From the NCBI GenBank assembly GCA_911728455.2, contig OU452223.1, positions 13,305,423 through 13,369,422 on the forward strand: a stretch of DNA of 64,000 nucleotides, in the 5' to 3' direction. The position numbers and the translations under genes were made by a program. This stretch comes from Marthasterias glacialis (lineage: Eukaryota > Echinodermata > Asteroidea > Forcipulatida > Asteriidae). A model generated the notes under the pieces. The model made no database searches and was not told the DNA's origin. It worked only from the letters and a program-made list of their open reading frames with translations. Of this stretch, positions 1 to 13,224 are shown piece by piece (the first letter of the stretch is position 1; every line of letters begins with the position of its first letter).

Positions 1-145
1 GTACCGTTTTAATGGTACTCATACTCTTACTCAGCTAGCGAAGTACTCATACCCAAAGTCTATACTCAATACTCGAACTGAAAAATAGCCTGTACTTTAA
101 GTCAGGCACTTTGTACTCAAACTGAAATGTACTGGGACTCAATTT
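1..145 (+). repeat. TACTC-rich degenerate minisatellite, left block
   Basis: Irregular repeats of TACTC and ACTCATACTC. The same motif returns at 375-550. The array probably continues to the left of the window. Confidence 0.7.
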
Positions 146-374
146 TAAGTGTTCGTGGTCAAAATGTGGCTGTCATAATTATGTTGCTTTAATATCAATT
201 TATGCCATTGCTAAGGCATAGAGGAGGAGAAAAGCCCCAGAAAGAGTCAAATTGAAGTTGTCTTTAAATGTTTTCATGTTTAAACGATAGTTATCATAAC
301 AAGCACACATTGTCATCTAGAAAAAGCAAAACTGTAAATGTGTTGACATCTCATTTTACAGTAAGTTTCTTTAT

Positions 375-550
375 AAAATACTCGTATCCGAACTCACGCT
401 CAGAGATGGTACTTGGCTGTTGGACTCGGTACTCGGATATCAGAATACTCAGCACTTGGACACTTGTACTCGATGGCCCAAGCACTCATACTCGAGTACT
501 ACTCAGCCACCGTTATACTCAGCAGTATTTGATACTCGACTGAAAAGTAC
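375..550 (+). repeat. TACTC-rich degenerate minisatellite, right block
   Basis: Irregular units based on TACTCG and ACTTGTACTC. An open frame through it is a by-product of the repeat. It is separated from the left block by about 230 bases of unique-looking DNA. Confidence 0.7.
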
Positions 551-2009
551 TTTACCACAACACTGGAATTAGACCCCTCCTCCCTTCCCCCAGACCCCTC
601 TGACTCGTCAGATTTCTGTGTAAATAGATGCACCTGTTTTAAAAAGTAAGGTGGTTGTACTATTGCTCTTGGTAAAGTCCAAATTCTCTTGCCTCACAAA
701 CAAGAGTCATAAACATGAATTCAAGCTCAAATTTCTCATAGAAAAGTATCATCTCTTGCAAATAATATTTCTGAAAAGCTATCTCTGTAGCCAGCACCAA
801 CTTAAAACAAGTAGGATTCAGAATAAAATGTTGTAGACTAATTTTTTTAGTAATCACTGGAACTGTACCACGCCTTTAAGATCTCCGTATAAAGTGCCGC
901 TGTTTTGTAGTAGACTTGTTCAGCGTCGGATAATACCAATGTAAATTTATGATTTTCCAGGAAATGTTAAAGACTCGGTTTGTCAGAACCTCACACAGAG
1001 GTGACTTGCATCCAGATGGAGATAAATTGTTTTAGACATCGTTTCATTGAATCAACACTGTGCAATGACCATGGCCTTAAAATACACTCCCCCTAGACGG
1101 GGAACACGCACCCTCACACACACACACACACACACACGCTTATTGATTTTTATTTTATGCAATCTTTGTAGATATTTCATGGCATCCTGGCAAATTAAGC
1201 GATGGATGCGGAGCGTTTGAAATGAAGTGAATATCATCCAAGGATTTGTGTCCCCGACCCTAAAAAATGCATAAGATTTATGGTATGAGATTTGATGTAC
1301 ACTTTGTGTGCTGTTCTTGACTCATACATCTTCGTACGTGGATGATAATGGTTGTGGCATTAGATTCTTGATGATGCAGATAAATTGACTACAGTAATCT
1401 TTTCAATTTGTTAAACCCCCTTTCACACAAGACAAACTTTCTGGAGAATTCCCAGGAAAATTTGGTTGACCCTTTCACACTTAAAATTGCCTACCCTGGT
1501 GAACTCCCAGGGTTAGGCGGGCTAACCCAAGGGTTAGCATACTGACTGCTCATTTTTCCCCAGGAAAATTTCAAGAAGTGTGAAACGAACAAGGGGTGGT
1601 GGTCAGTTGGATTAAAGCTTCCCAGAAATTTTATTTCTTGCGACTTGGCTGACAAATGGCTTTGAAAGGCATGCAACATCGTTTTTTGGATGAATACACA
1701 TGAATATGTGTATATGAATTTTGGATGACTATACATTTTTATCAAGATTTAAAAAGTCTACAAATTCGGTTAATTACAGTGCCAGTAATTTATTTTTATT
1801 TTTAAAATTTAGTTTATAATCAGACCAGTAGAAAACATTGCAATTAAATTATATGGCAAAGTACAAGGTATAACTAACATATTGAAATTTGTTTTAACTC
1901 AACTCACATTTGGTGTAAATTATACTGGTACTAATAACAAGCTCATTTGTTTGTAAAGAAATCTATGTTGGAGTCAAGCCCCATTTAAATGTCCTTGCTA
2001 GACAATTTC
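551..2009. other. AT-rich intergenic DNA, no gene seen
   Basis: No supported exon. It holds a CA microsatellite (1114-1137) and a short inverted motif around GGGTTAGC (1508-1538). Confidence 0.5.
1114..1137 (+). repeat. (CA)n microsatellite
   Basis: About twelve CA units. Confidence 0.9.
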
Positions 2010-2016
2010 AATTGTA

Positions 2017-2204
2017 AAGCCCAGTTCATACTTCACACGAATGCGAAGGCAAAACGAATTTTGACGTCACAAATACGCGACAAACAATTTGCTCAAGTTA
2101 AAATGTGTTGAACTTTTGTTGCGCAATGCGCTGCGAATGTACATGTAGGAGAGTGACATCAAATTCGCTTCGCTTCGCATTTGCGTGAGGTGTGAACCGG
2201 GCTT
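2017..2204. mobile_element. MITE with about 50-bp terminal inverted repeats, probable hAT type
   Basis: The ends AAGCCCAGTTCATACTTCAC and the inverse of its right end match with few differences over about 50 bases. Flanks AATTGTA (2010-2016) and AATTGTT (2205-2211) look like a target duplication of 7-8 bases, which fits hAT. Non-autonomous: there is no transposase frame. Confidence 0.75.
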
Positions 2205-2323
2205 AATTGTTATGCTTTGTTTTACTTTAAAATTTGAGTACCTATTTGTTGAAACTTTCACAGGTTTGTTTGTTAGAATCAGGACTAGTTTTATCGAGGA
2301 TAAAGAAGAATGGTTTTGTTTAA

Positions 2324-2771
2324 AGGGGCTATGTCATCATGATTATAGCAGGCCTGTGGCTGTACATGGAAAGATGGACCCTCACCCAGATACTGCATAC
2401 GCGCTTGCTTTGCAGTCAAATCACAAAGGGTGCCGTCTTTGTCAAACTTTGATGTGACCGCCGATGCGCACGCGTGCATAGTAACTACGGCCCTCATATG
2501 GCAAAACAATGTAACTCAATTTTTTGTGGTTTTGAGATTGATGCATTTTCTGGGTAAAATGAGGACGCTCTTCACTTCTAGATGAGTCTCAATTCTGTAC
2601 GTTGCTCCGTTTCCGAGATACAGCCATCTGTCTCGAGGCTTATTTGGCATTTTTGAAAGTTTTGTTGTCGTTTTTCTCAAAATGCCCATTTTCGAATTGC
2701 ATTGTTTTGCCATGTGAGGGCCGACTAGGTTATTCCATTTACTGCTTATAATCATGATGACACAGCCCCTA
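2324..2771. mobile_element. Palindromic MITE, possibly nested
   Basis: The outer ends AGGGGCTATGTCATCATGAT (2324) and its inverse (to 2771) pair over about 28 bases. A second inverted pair, GGCCCTCATATGGCAAAACA at 2491 and its inverse ending at 2723, lies inside and off-centre, suggesting insertion or deletion in one arm. Confidence 0.7.
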
Positions 2772-3616
2772 TAACCCTTTTACACCAATGTGTGAAGTGA
2801 TTCAAACCCTTGACCCCATAATTTCAAGAGCAGATGTCTTGATCATAAGACCACTGTGTGTGCCCAGTGGTTAGAGGCCAGTTCAAGTTCTGTAAATAGC
2901 AGTAAAGATAGAATATTGTGTGATTTTGTCCATCAGGACATGGATAACACTGGGTGTACAGTGCTTAGCACACATTGGTGTAAGAGTAAAAACCAAGACT
3001 CTATGAAGTGGACAACAACTCAATCTCTTGAGATGACCGTTTGTTCAAATGATTCGCTGTGTAATTTCTGAGGCATGCGGAGAATCGGCAGATTACCTCT
3101 CTTCTTTGTGCTACAGAAAAACACTGTACGAATAGTTTGTGTCCGTAGCTATTTACCTATTTCTGTTTTTTCGTAAATGACCGCACAACTCGCACGTATT
3201 TGAACATGGGTTCCCACGTACATCGCTCTTACATGTGTCAACAAAATCTTGCACTTTAATCGGCCAAAATGTTTTAGCACATTATTGACGGGCATCATAG
3301 GTAAAGGTCGCATACATTAAAGTATATTTGTTTCTATGTTGATACAAAAAAATATTAAAAACCCAGTTATTGTTGCAGGTAGAAAGAGCTATTAGATAGA
3401 TGCTTGTGGACAGTGGCTGTCATTCAGCGCTGTTAACTATTATGGTAAATGCAGTGGTGTAAAATAATCCAATTCAGTTGAGAGAAATACTTCTATAGAA
3501 TTTATCGGATACAGAAGTTATGATAAATGCTCTCAGTGAAGGAAAATGGGTTAGGGGGCTTTATTGTAAAAAGTAAAGCGGATTTGGCAAGTTTCAGCCA
3601 TAGAGTAGTTTCCTAA
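2772..3616. other. Intergenic or upstream intron, no feature seen
   Basis: AT-rich unique sequence before the first recognised IQ-gene exon. Any upstream exon of that gene would lie here or further left. Confidence 0.4.
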
Positions 3617-4097
3617 ATTGATGAAGATTTGTTGACGACATCATCAGATGCACTTAGAAATCCACTGGAGACGTCAGGAGATGCTGTGACCTTGAAGACT
3701 GACACAAGGGCAACCTCCTCAGGAGACAGCGAGACAAGAGAGGAAGCTTCTTCTGATGTCCCAGAGGTACTGGCCAAGAGTACTGATGCATCGTCTTCCC
3801 CACGCCGTGAAATCGGTGAGCATCCTGAAGTGAATTGTCCAACAGCCGGTGAGGAGAGGCCCAACCGAAATTCCTCAGAGGTCCTAATGGCCGCTGCAGA
3901 TGGAATGGATAAGGGACACTCAGAGATGCCCAGTCAGACACGGGGTTCCCCTGGGGGCAGTTCTGGGTCCTCTAAACACGACTCAATGGGGAATAATGTG
4001 CACTCGGATGCCCACTCACAAGGCGATTTGGAAGAGAATGGATATCACAAGAGGACGGTACTTTCTGCGGAGCAGAGTGCGGTCAAGATCCAAGCAG
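3617..4097 (+). CDS. IQ-motif gene, exon 1 of those seen
   Basis: Open frame of Ser/Thr/Glu-rich sequence ending at a CAG|GTTTGA donor after one base of a codon. The final residues VKIQA open the IQ motif. The left border is unclear: AG acceptors are possible at 3625-3626 and 3646-3647, both with weak pyrimidine tracts, and the first in-frame ATG is at 3887. Confidence 0.6.
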
Positions 4098-7000
4098 GTT
4101 TGACCGATATTGTGGTGTTATTGTTTGGCAACATAATAGATGGTTCTGGTTGGTTTTTTTTTTTTTGCTGGATGTAGAATTTCTGTTTGCATGTTAATTA
4201 TCATTTGACTGTGGCATGGTTAAATATGATGGTATTGTATGAAGTGCCTGTAAGTTTTGTAATGCATGTCATACATCATTTGTACATGTATACATGTGCT
4301 ATCTTGTGTATCGAAGCATGTTCGTGGATTCCTTTATAATGCACCAATATTTATGTCAAGTATTATGTATTCACTTTTTAATGTCAACTACTGAGTTAAC
4401 TCCCACTATCCTTTGCTCTCATTTTGTCATATCGGCATCATAACCTTGAACACCTCTTTCCAAGAAAAGACACACACCACATTACATGGAATATGTTGTG
4501 TGAGCATTTAGATGACTTGGGCATCATTCACAGATTTAATTACCTTCTTTGTTTAATGCAGTATAAAACAAATTTGAGTTTGCTTTTTTGAAAAAATGCA
4601 AAGATATTGTTGAATCTATCGGGGGGAGGGGGGGTGGGGAGGCGCAGTGATTTTGCCATGCACGGAGTAACTGTTAATCACCATAAACAAATAAAACAAA
4701 ATATAATAAAGTGAAATATATAAATAAATGAAAAATACAAATCAAATTAGGAGAACTGTTCCTCTGCAGCAGTGTGTCATGGCCAAGTAGTCAAGCACAT
4801 TGGACTCACGCTCTGATTGCTGAGTCATTGTGTAGTGTGGGTTCGAATCCTGGTCATGGAACTTGTGTCCTTGGGCTAGAAACTTAAACTATAATTGCTT
4901 CTCTTCACCCAGGAGTAAATGGGCACCGGAGGGTAGAGGTTATTGATATGAATAATCAAGCAGCCCATATGCCCATTTGGCTACCGGTGCTGCATACTCC
5001 TAAGGAGTTGAGATGATTCAAGTAGTTCGTAAGACCATATGAACGAGGGTAGTGAATACTCCAGAGGCTTTGATGACTGGTTTTAAAAGTGCCTCATAAA
5101 TTGCAGTTATTTTTAAAATTAATTGTCATTGAAAGCTATAGGATTGGATTGGAAGAACTCAAGGTTCTCTCTATGCACAAGCTAGCATATCGAGCCGATA
5201 CGCCTAAATTACAGGCCGAAACGCAGGGAATCGGCCGATACGCAAAACAAACAAAAACATTGCTGTAATAATAATATCTATTCATGTAGTATATAAAACT
5301 AGTAGGGTTGATGGCTTTTGATCCAAACCGGACTTTCGTCAGAGGCAAAAACAAGCACAAACATAAAAACAAACCCATTTATAGAAAAAAAAGGAAATAA
5401 TGAATTGCGGGAAGGAATCCAGAAATAAGTGGGAAAATGACAGCCAATCAAAACGAATACATTACAGACAAAGGGTTTGGTGATGACCAATCAGACTTAG
5501 ATATATATGTTTTAAGGTTTAAGATCAAATTCACACAAAAATAGTAACATATACCATTGTTAATGTTTCAGATTGCACAGTAGAGCTTTTCGTACCAAAC
5601 ACAAACACCAAATAAAAAACATTCTGAGGACCTCATTTCAATTCATCATGCTCAGGCCAAACTTGCAAAATTTGGGTCCAGAATGCCCCCCTAGTTTTGA
5701 AAAAACCTGGGTGGGGACCCTGCATGAACTTCTCCCAAAGCCAATGGTGAAACAGTTTCCTTATGAATAATATTGACACATTTATAGACTATCCTTAGGC
5801 TGACTTATTCATTACGCTCAGATCGCTGACACTGAATAAACAAAACTAGCAACAGGTATTAAAGAAGTAGGAGTCATCAAACTGCCGATAATCTCAAAAT
5901 TTTGGATGATGTGATAAAGATCGCTTTCAATTATCAGGTGTACTTCCCATCAAACTTGGGTTGAAAAAGAAGAAGAAAAAATGACACTGTATTATCGTGA
6001 CTTTTAGGCATTCTTCAGAATACAAAAAACAAAACAAAGAAACAAAATGAAGCTACCCTTTCTGTTTTTCGGCCCGAAGCCTTGACCATTCATCCAACCA
6101 TAATTCCATGAGCCCAACTTGGCGGTGACTGTTTGAAGTCCAATCACAATTGTTTGCTCGATCGTATTCGGCATTTTTTTTCGCGAAAAGCCGAAAAGAA
6201 AAATCCAATTAAAAGATTCCACTGTCTGGTGCTCAGGAAGGACAGTTAACTTTCCGAGTTCAATAGGAAAGTTTTTCCGCCTGTGTAACCGCCAAGCCAG
6301 GGGGCGATCCGATGCGATGCGCCGGCAAGTTCTCCCCTTTCAGCAGAAGTGATGTGTGAAAAATTGGCCATAAATTGATATTTAATTCAAAACCAAAGGG
6401 CGTAAAAACCGGCACAAAACAGGCAGTGAGGTCCTTAAGCCTTCCTCCAACATTGTAGGATGCGATTTTTTAAACAAGATAAAAGATGAACACGTTTACA
6501 CAGGGGGAAAAAAAAAAAAAGAACAGCAGCAAAACAAGAGGTCCGCAGTTTGCGTAGATGCAGCCCCTTTGTCCACGCAAGCATTACATCATTTTGGGGT
6601 AGTGAGCATGAATAAAGCTGATTTCATTACGCTGCATAGTGTAAGGTTTTAAACGACGACAACAAAACCAAGCAGACAGCAGGGTGTATAAAGCTTTTGT
6701 TAAATCCAAAACTAGAGAGTGAAAAAAGAAAAGAAAAAAGAGTCTCGGTCTTCGTCTTCGATTCACGTCCTACAATACAATCCCATTTGTGGGCATCCTG
6801 TATTTTCGCCAGTGTGTAAGTGTTGGGAAGTCATGTAAATTGATTTTCCATTGGCACAGCAGCGAGAAAAGAGAAGCCAAAGAAAGACAGGGGAGTCGTT
6901 GCAAATTGATATTTGATTAACAGGAAGTACATTAATCACCCTGTATAGCACTGAACACGGTAGATTTACCAACGAGAGCTTTCCGATTTCACGCCCCAAC

Positions 7001-10000
7001 GATGCCTCATTAAGGGCTTGTGCTACCTTGGTACTAGCTGGCAACATTGACACAATAAAAGATCTGCACTGTGTGTAAGACTGCCTGATAGATCTTTAAT
7101 CTCAACAAAATGCTGGGCCAGTGTGTGTTTGATTAATGACTGTTTTGAATACATGAGTGCGGTCTTGCGCCTCGCCAATCTTCAGAGTGAAATTGGTACT
7201 GGTTTTTTTGGATAGAGCCGATGCCCTGATGCCCTGTGGTTTTTGTTGCAGGTTTTGAAAGAGATTCTCATGGGTATATGTTTTATCTATGAAGCCCTTT
7301 AAAACAATATTTTCATTGAATGACACTAAAATGAAATGGGCTGGTTTGATTTTTTGTTGCAGTTTGATGTGAGATTAAAATGTTGGGCAGGGAATGACTG
7401 CCTGTTAAAAGATGTATTGTATTGGAAACTGGGTCAACATAACAACACACACCTTTAAAAGTTTCATTGATAGTGTACAAACCATGAAACCTTTTTCAAA
7501 AGAGCCCAAAAGCCCAGACTTTCTGCAGGCGCAAAATGTGCACAGCATAACAGAAGAAATGATAAAATCTTCCACATCCTAAATGTATCTCTTCTTTTTG
7601 AATCATCCTTCACTCTTCAGCATCATTTGTTTTCACGCAATAGCCTTAGAGAAAATCTCAGCTACGGTCGCAACGTCAGATCATTACCACCTTTAGCATT
7701 TACACCTTGATAGGCCTCCTTGCATATGACGTCACCAGCTCAAACAGCGCCCTCACTGAGGTCAAAAGAACGACCTATCATTAGCTGAGAGTTGTGCGTG
7801 GTGCGTACAAGCGTGCGCAATTCCAATGGTTGATCTCGGTGATGGCGTCCGATTGTAAAGGGGTTTTATTGCCTCATAGTTTCTCTCAGTGTTGTAAAGC
7901 ACCATTGTCAAATTTGACAACACTTCTACTACACTCTACACCATTCTTTTCTGAAACGCAAACTTTTGTAATTCTGTTGATATGATTGGTGAGGTTTTTC
8001 CATTGGTAATCAGTGTGCACTATGAGGTGTCATTGGAGCAATGATCAATCATGATGTCAACCTATTTTCATTTGTATTACTTTATTGGAACATTCTTTTG
8101 TGGGTAAATTTTGTGCGGGAATTGTTTGTGCTTTTTTTGGTTGTACCAAATCCACATAATTTAATAATCATATTTCAAATTGTTATAACTTGCTGAGGAA
8201 TTATTCAGTGCAGTGCTGGCTGCATACAAACTAACAAAGGTATTTAAACTCTAAAGCATATAAGTATTAGGGGTCATCCAAAGTTGTCAGCGTTTTTAAG
8301 GTTCTACAGAGAGTAACTCTCAAAGCCCCCCCCCCCCCCTCCCTCCCCCTAAAATAGCTCTTACCAACATTTGTGTGCGTGGCAGTATCGATTCCACACT
8401 AACTTAAAGTTCATAATATTACTTTCTTTTAGTGATAAGGGGTTTTCTAGCGAGGCGAGAATTCAAACGGACCAATGAGCAGCGACAGTGGAGAGCAGCG
8501 CTTCTCATCCAACGATGGCTTCAAATGTGGAAGAAGCGCTCTCTGTACAAAAAGCTCCAGGGTTTCATCTCCCAACAAGAGACCTGGATGATTTACTTTT
8601 TCCTTCAAGTAAGCAGCTAATTATTATTATTATTGATATTATTATTATTACTATTATATCTTTCTGGTAATGAAACCAAGGGACCCTCAAAAGTGACTTG
8701 CACTGTGACCCGTAGGCCTGAAGATACCTGTGTAGAGAAGATGTTGAAGAAATGTCAGTTTTAGATGTGGGAGGAAAAATCCCAAATAGGGAAAAAAACC
8801 ATGCAATCAGGTAGGGACTGCAAACCCAATCCACATGCAAGGCTCCAGTCCGGGATTCGAACCGGGGTCCACAGAGGTGACAGGCAGGGAAAGAAACCAC
8901 TGAGCCAATCTGAATGCCCAAATTAAAAAAAAAGGGGAATAAAAGGTGGCTCACTTAGAGGAAAACAAACAATCAAATATTGACATTACAAAACAAATTA
9001 TCACACATTAAATAGGGGGTCCAAGGTGGAATTCAGTTTTGTGATGCACACATTTTCCAATAGACCATGTTACCTGTGACATCACATGTTTACAAAAGAG
9101 CCACAGAACCTGGACTTCCTGCAGGCAGGATTTGTACACGGCTCAATGGGAAAATACTTTAAATCTTTCATTTTATGGAGATTGCACTGTCCGATTGTCA
9201 TCAACTTTGGATATGAAGGAAAGGGGCACATCTCACAACTAGTTCAGCTCTCATTTTAATAGCCATTGAATTTATGTGGAAATTATGATACAAAATGTAA
9301 AATTTCTCATATGTCCCATGCAGTATCTTGCCTGCCAGTAATTGCCCTGGAATGTACAAGGTCACTCTTTTGTAAACAAGGGTCACATGGTCTATAGATA
9401 GAGTCCTTATGACAGGGGAAAGAAAATTGCAAGTCTCATAACCTCACGCTAAAACGGTGTAAATTCCATTGTATCTGATACCCTTCCAGTGAAAACTTTG
9501 TAAAAAATCCAAAAATGTTTTTGATGATGTCACTTTTCAAATGTAAGGGTCTGTACAAGATATTTTTAGTTCATTCCTAAATTTCGATGATAGTCACTCA
9601 AAATGGCATTGAACTTGACCTTTTGACGGACGCAAAAAATACTATTTGGAATGTACAGACCTATTTGATGTTAGTACCCAATGACGTAAAAAGGCATTTT
9701 ACACTATTTTAACGTGACGTTGGAGACTTTTTTTTCCCCACTTTCAGTTTCATAAGGGCCCTTATCTATTGAAAAACGAGTGCGTCACAAAACTGAATTT
9801 GACCTTGGAGGCTCTCTTTCACATTTAGGCATGCTTTCATTATAATGAATTAAATTGGCTGTCAATTTTGATCAGTAGAAAAATAGGAGGATTGGTTTTG
9901 AGCTGAAAGCTCACTGATTATAAAGTTCATACTGGTGTTCCAAACCTCAAGAGAAATAGTTCTGTCTGAAACACTGTCAAAGTCAAGAAAATAGCATTTG

Positions 10001-13000
10001 AAGACACACAAATCACATTTTGCTTGTTTTTGTGTGCTGCAATAGACACAAGCATGTACATGTATACGTGACTGTGCACAAAGTCCCTGACAAAGTATAA
10101 ACAGATTTTATGTTGTTAAACATTACCGCTGACTTTGATGAAGTTTGCACTTCTTGGTTAGATGATGTGTTTATTTTTCTGTTTTCTTTGTTTTACTGTA
10201 ATTTTGGTCCCGCGGACCTCGTTGGTGGATTTGTGTCCTTTTTTATATTATTACTGATATTATATATCACACAAATATTGTATAATATTAGTTATCACAC
10301 AAGCACGAGTGAAATATGGCATTTCTGCATCCCATTCCCAACAGGGCCAAAGGCCAAGTTGGTTATGGGACACAGACGAGTTATGTTTGTCAGTATTCTA
10401 TGAGCTCACAGGTGATAAAACTTGACGCGCAAACTTGATGCGCAGCTTAAAATAGCGCAATACGTGGAGTTTGAACAGCGCAATGACGCAGGGAGTGCTA
10501 TGGACTGTGCGATATCGTTTGAAATCACACTGTTGTTGAAATAGATCGACTAATCAGAATCGAGGATTCAAGTTTGCTTGAAGATAATTATTATTATTTA
10601 GCAAATGGAAATAAATGTACACTCCAAGAACCCATCTTGAATTATCCCGTTGAATTCTCTTTGTAGATGGAGAACTATGGAGCAGGATTCCATCAGTTGG
10701 CCGAGAGGACCAACATTCCTGTACCCCTGGGTGATGTCAAGCTTCAGACAGCCGTTAGGAGTGGCCAAACAGAGCTATCAGAGCGACGGCTCAAGCATAT
10801 ACAAAGGTCACACGATATCAAGACGCCCTACTGGCTGGAAGATGAGTCGTACTATGACAGCTTTGGGGATGGGAGACCGTCTGATAAAGTGTACCGGCGG
10901 AGCGGCACACAGTCTGGGTGAGTGGCCCTCTAGTGGTGAAAAAGGGCAAGTCTTAAAAGTTTACAAACACACTCTAGAAAGGGATTAATTTTCAAACACT
11001 GCATGTGAACTTTGCCCCCCAAATCAAATTGATTCTCTAGAAATTAAACCAAAAGATAAGACGAACAAGCAAGAAATGAACCCATGACAGAGAAAGCATT
11101 CTTGACATTTTGTGTGTGTCTGTTTTTGAACACTTTACAGAGAATTAAAGGAAATCAGTTCATCCAGTGACAGCGATTACTACAATAGAATAGCGTCTGG
11201 TGTGGATTGTGAGACAGCAAGTGCCGAGGTCACGCAAGAATCAACGGGCAGAAGGTCATCCCGCAGCATTGAAAATCATGAAGGGTAGGTCCTTTCAGGC
11301 TCCTCTTCCAAATCGTCATTTTCAGCTCTGATTGAAGCCGTCCTTGAGCTTCGGGGCAAATCAATCTTTTAAGCCATGTTCAAAAGTTCTAGCGTTGGAA
11401 TTGTGGCTTGGCTAGACATGATCCTTCTGCTCTAAAACCAAATCTCATTGCCTGCTGGATGGGAAAATTAAGTCATTAGGTCCCTTATAAGAACGCTGGT
11501 CACGTATCTTTGAAGAATATGGGTTTATCTCGGTTTTTGGTTTCCACAGGTACCCAATCTCCTGATACTTTGCTTTAAGACAAATCGTTGATTTCATTTT
11601 CAGGAATATCTGAAAGATTGCTCCTCCTGAGCTGTTGTTCACTTGCTTTGAAAGTGCATGTCTTTAGCATTACAGATGATGCAGCGCTGAGTGTACGAAC
11701 CGACTTTTACTTTGTGAAATTTTATCATTTTCAGCGACTCTCCTGCACGCGGATTTCTCCACGGGTTTGGCTACCACGACACTGATGAGATCGCAGAAGA
11801 TAGTCGGCCAAAGGATGTATCTCATCACCAACGGAAACGGGTATGAGAAGGCGCTAACTGATTAAGAGATGAGATTTGGCATTCCGCTTCGGCGATAATC
11901 ACAGAAATTGATCCGCAACACTTGATGGGTTTTACTTTTTTTTTTTTTTTTTTTTTTTTTATAGCCCAAATGCCCTTGGGCTAGTTTGACAGAGCTGCTA
12001 TGTTAGGCAGTCAAATTTGCTCAGCACAGAAAAACATATTGCTAAGCAGAACATTTCAGTATGATAGTGCTAAATTGTGCTAAGCAAAGTGCTAAGCGCT
12101 CAACGGACTGGATGTTAATTGGTCCCGGTCTTTGATTGGGGCACTCAAGTGGAAACAATGGTGCAGAATTTGACAAAGGAATCTAAGGTCCCTAATGGAG
12201 GAGGTCAACAGGGGTCAGATAAACATTTCTGAGCCCACTCACCGACATTCATCAGTGTGTAAATCAAGGACTTCTCTGTAAGGAAATATTTGCGGTGACA
12301 CCATGTCTCTAGAGACAAAAGAGAGAGATTCATGGTGTCACCGCAAATATTTCCTTATTGTCTTCCACCATGCAAACCTTCAACTCTCATTGACTTGTTT
12401 TTAGTCACCAATAGTTGGATTTTGTCTTTTAACTGCAGTCCCTGTTGGTTCTGTACAAAAAAAATCAAACCATAGATGTTCTTATCCATTTGTTAAAGTC
12501 TTTGGTTTGAGCATGCAGACATGTTCAAGCATTATTTTCATAACTTTGCACACTGTACCCTGTCTTTTTAAAAAAAAAATTAACTTTGAAAAGACTGAAT
12601 GGACATTTACGGATATGATCTAAGAAGAGAAACTTAAATTTTGTTTGGTATCTTTAAATTTTAATTTAATATCTTTAAATTCTAATTTTGTATTTGTACA
12701 TTCTTTGATTTTTGTTGTTGTATTTTGATGTTTTATGACTGTACCTGTTTTCATTGTTGAACACCTATGCATAAATGTGCGTTATCATTTGTGTCATTTG
12801 TATTATTGTTATAAACTTTCAGGGATTTTCATTATATTTTGTGTAAAGCGCCTTAAGTGCTCATTTTATGATTTGGCGCTATATAAATATTATTATTATT
12901 ATTACAATAAAGATTATTATTATTATTATTAATTTTAACAAAGCAGTAGTTTTCTAAAAAACAATTTTTTTAAAAACTCTTTGAATAATTTTTTGTTTTG

Positions 13001-13188
13001 GCAGCAATCGCCAAGGGATGGAGAATTGCATCATGTTGACATGATTGCAAATCAAAAAACCAGCATGACGTCTGGATCGTCCCAACCAGCCATCGGTGGA
13101 GCTGCTTTAAGCACTAACAGCGTACAAAAAATGTTTGGTCATCAGAACATGGTCACAGAGAACCACAACGATAGTGAACATGTGAGGT

Positions 13189-13224
<36 letters not shown>

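Noticed and set aside
2185-2755. Open frames on both strands
   Set aside because: They lie in palindromic MITE sequence.
3613-3941. Minus-strand frames opposite the first IQ-gene exon
   Set aside because: Shadows of the plus-strand coding frame, which alone connects by phase to later exons.
8565-8954. 129-codon minus-strand frame
   Set aside because: It covers a tRNA-derived SINE and its ATT tail.
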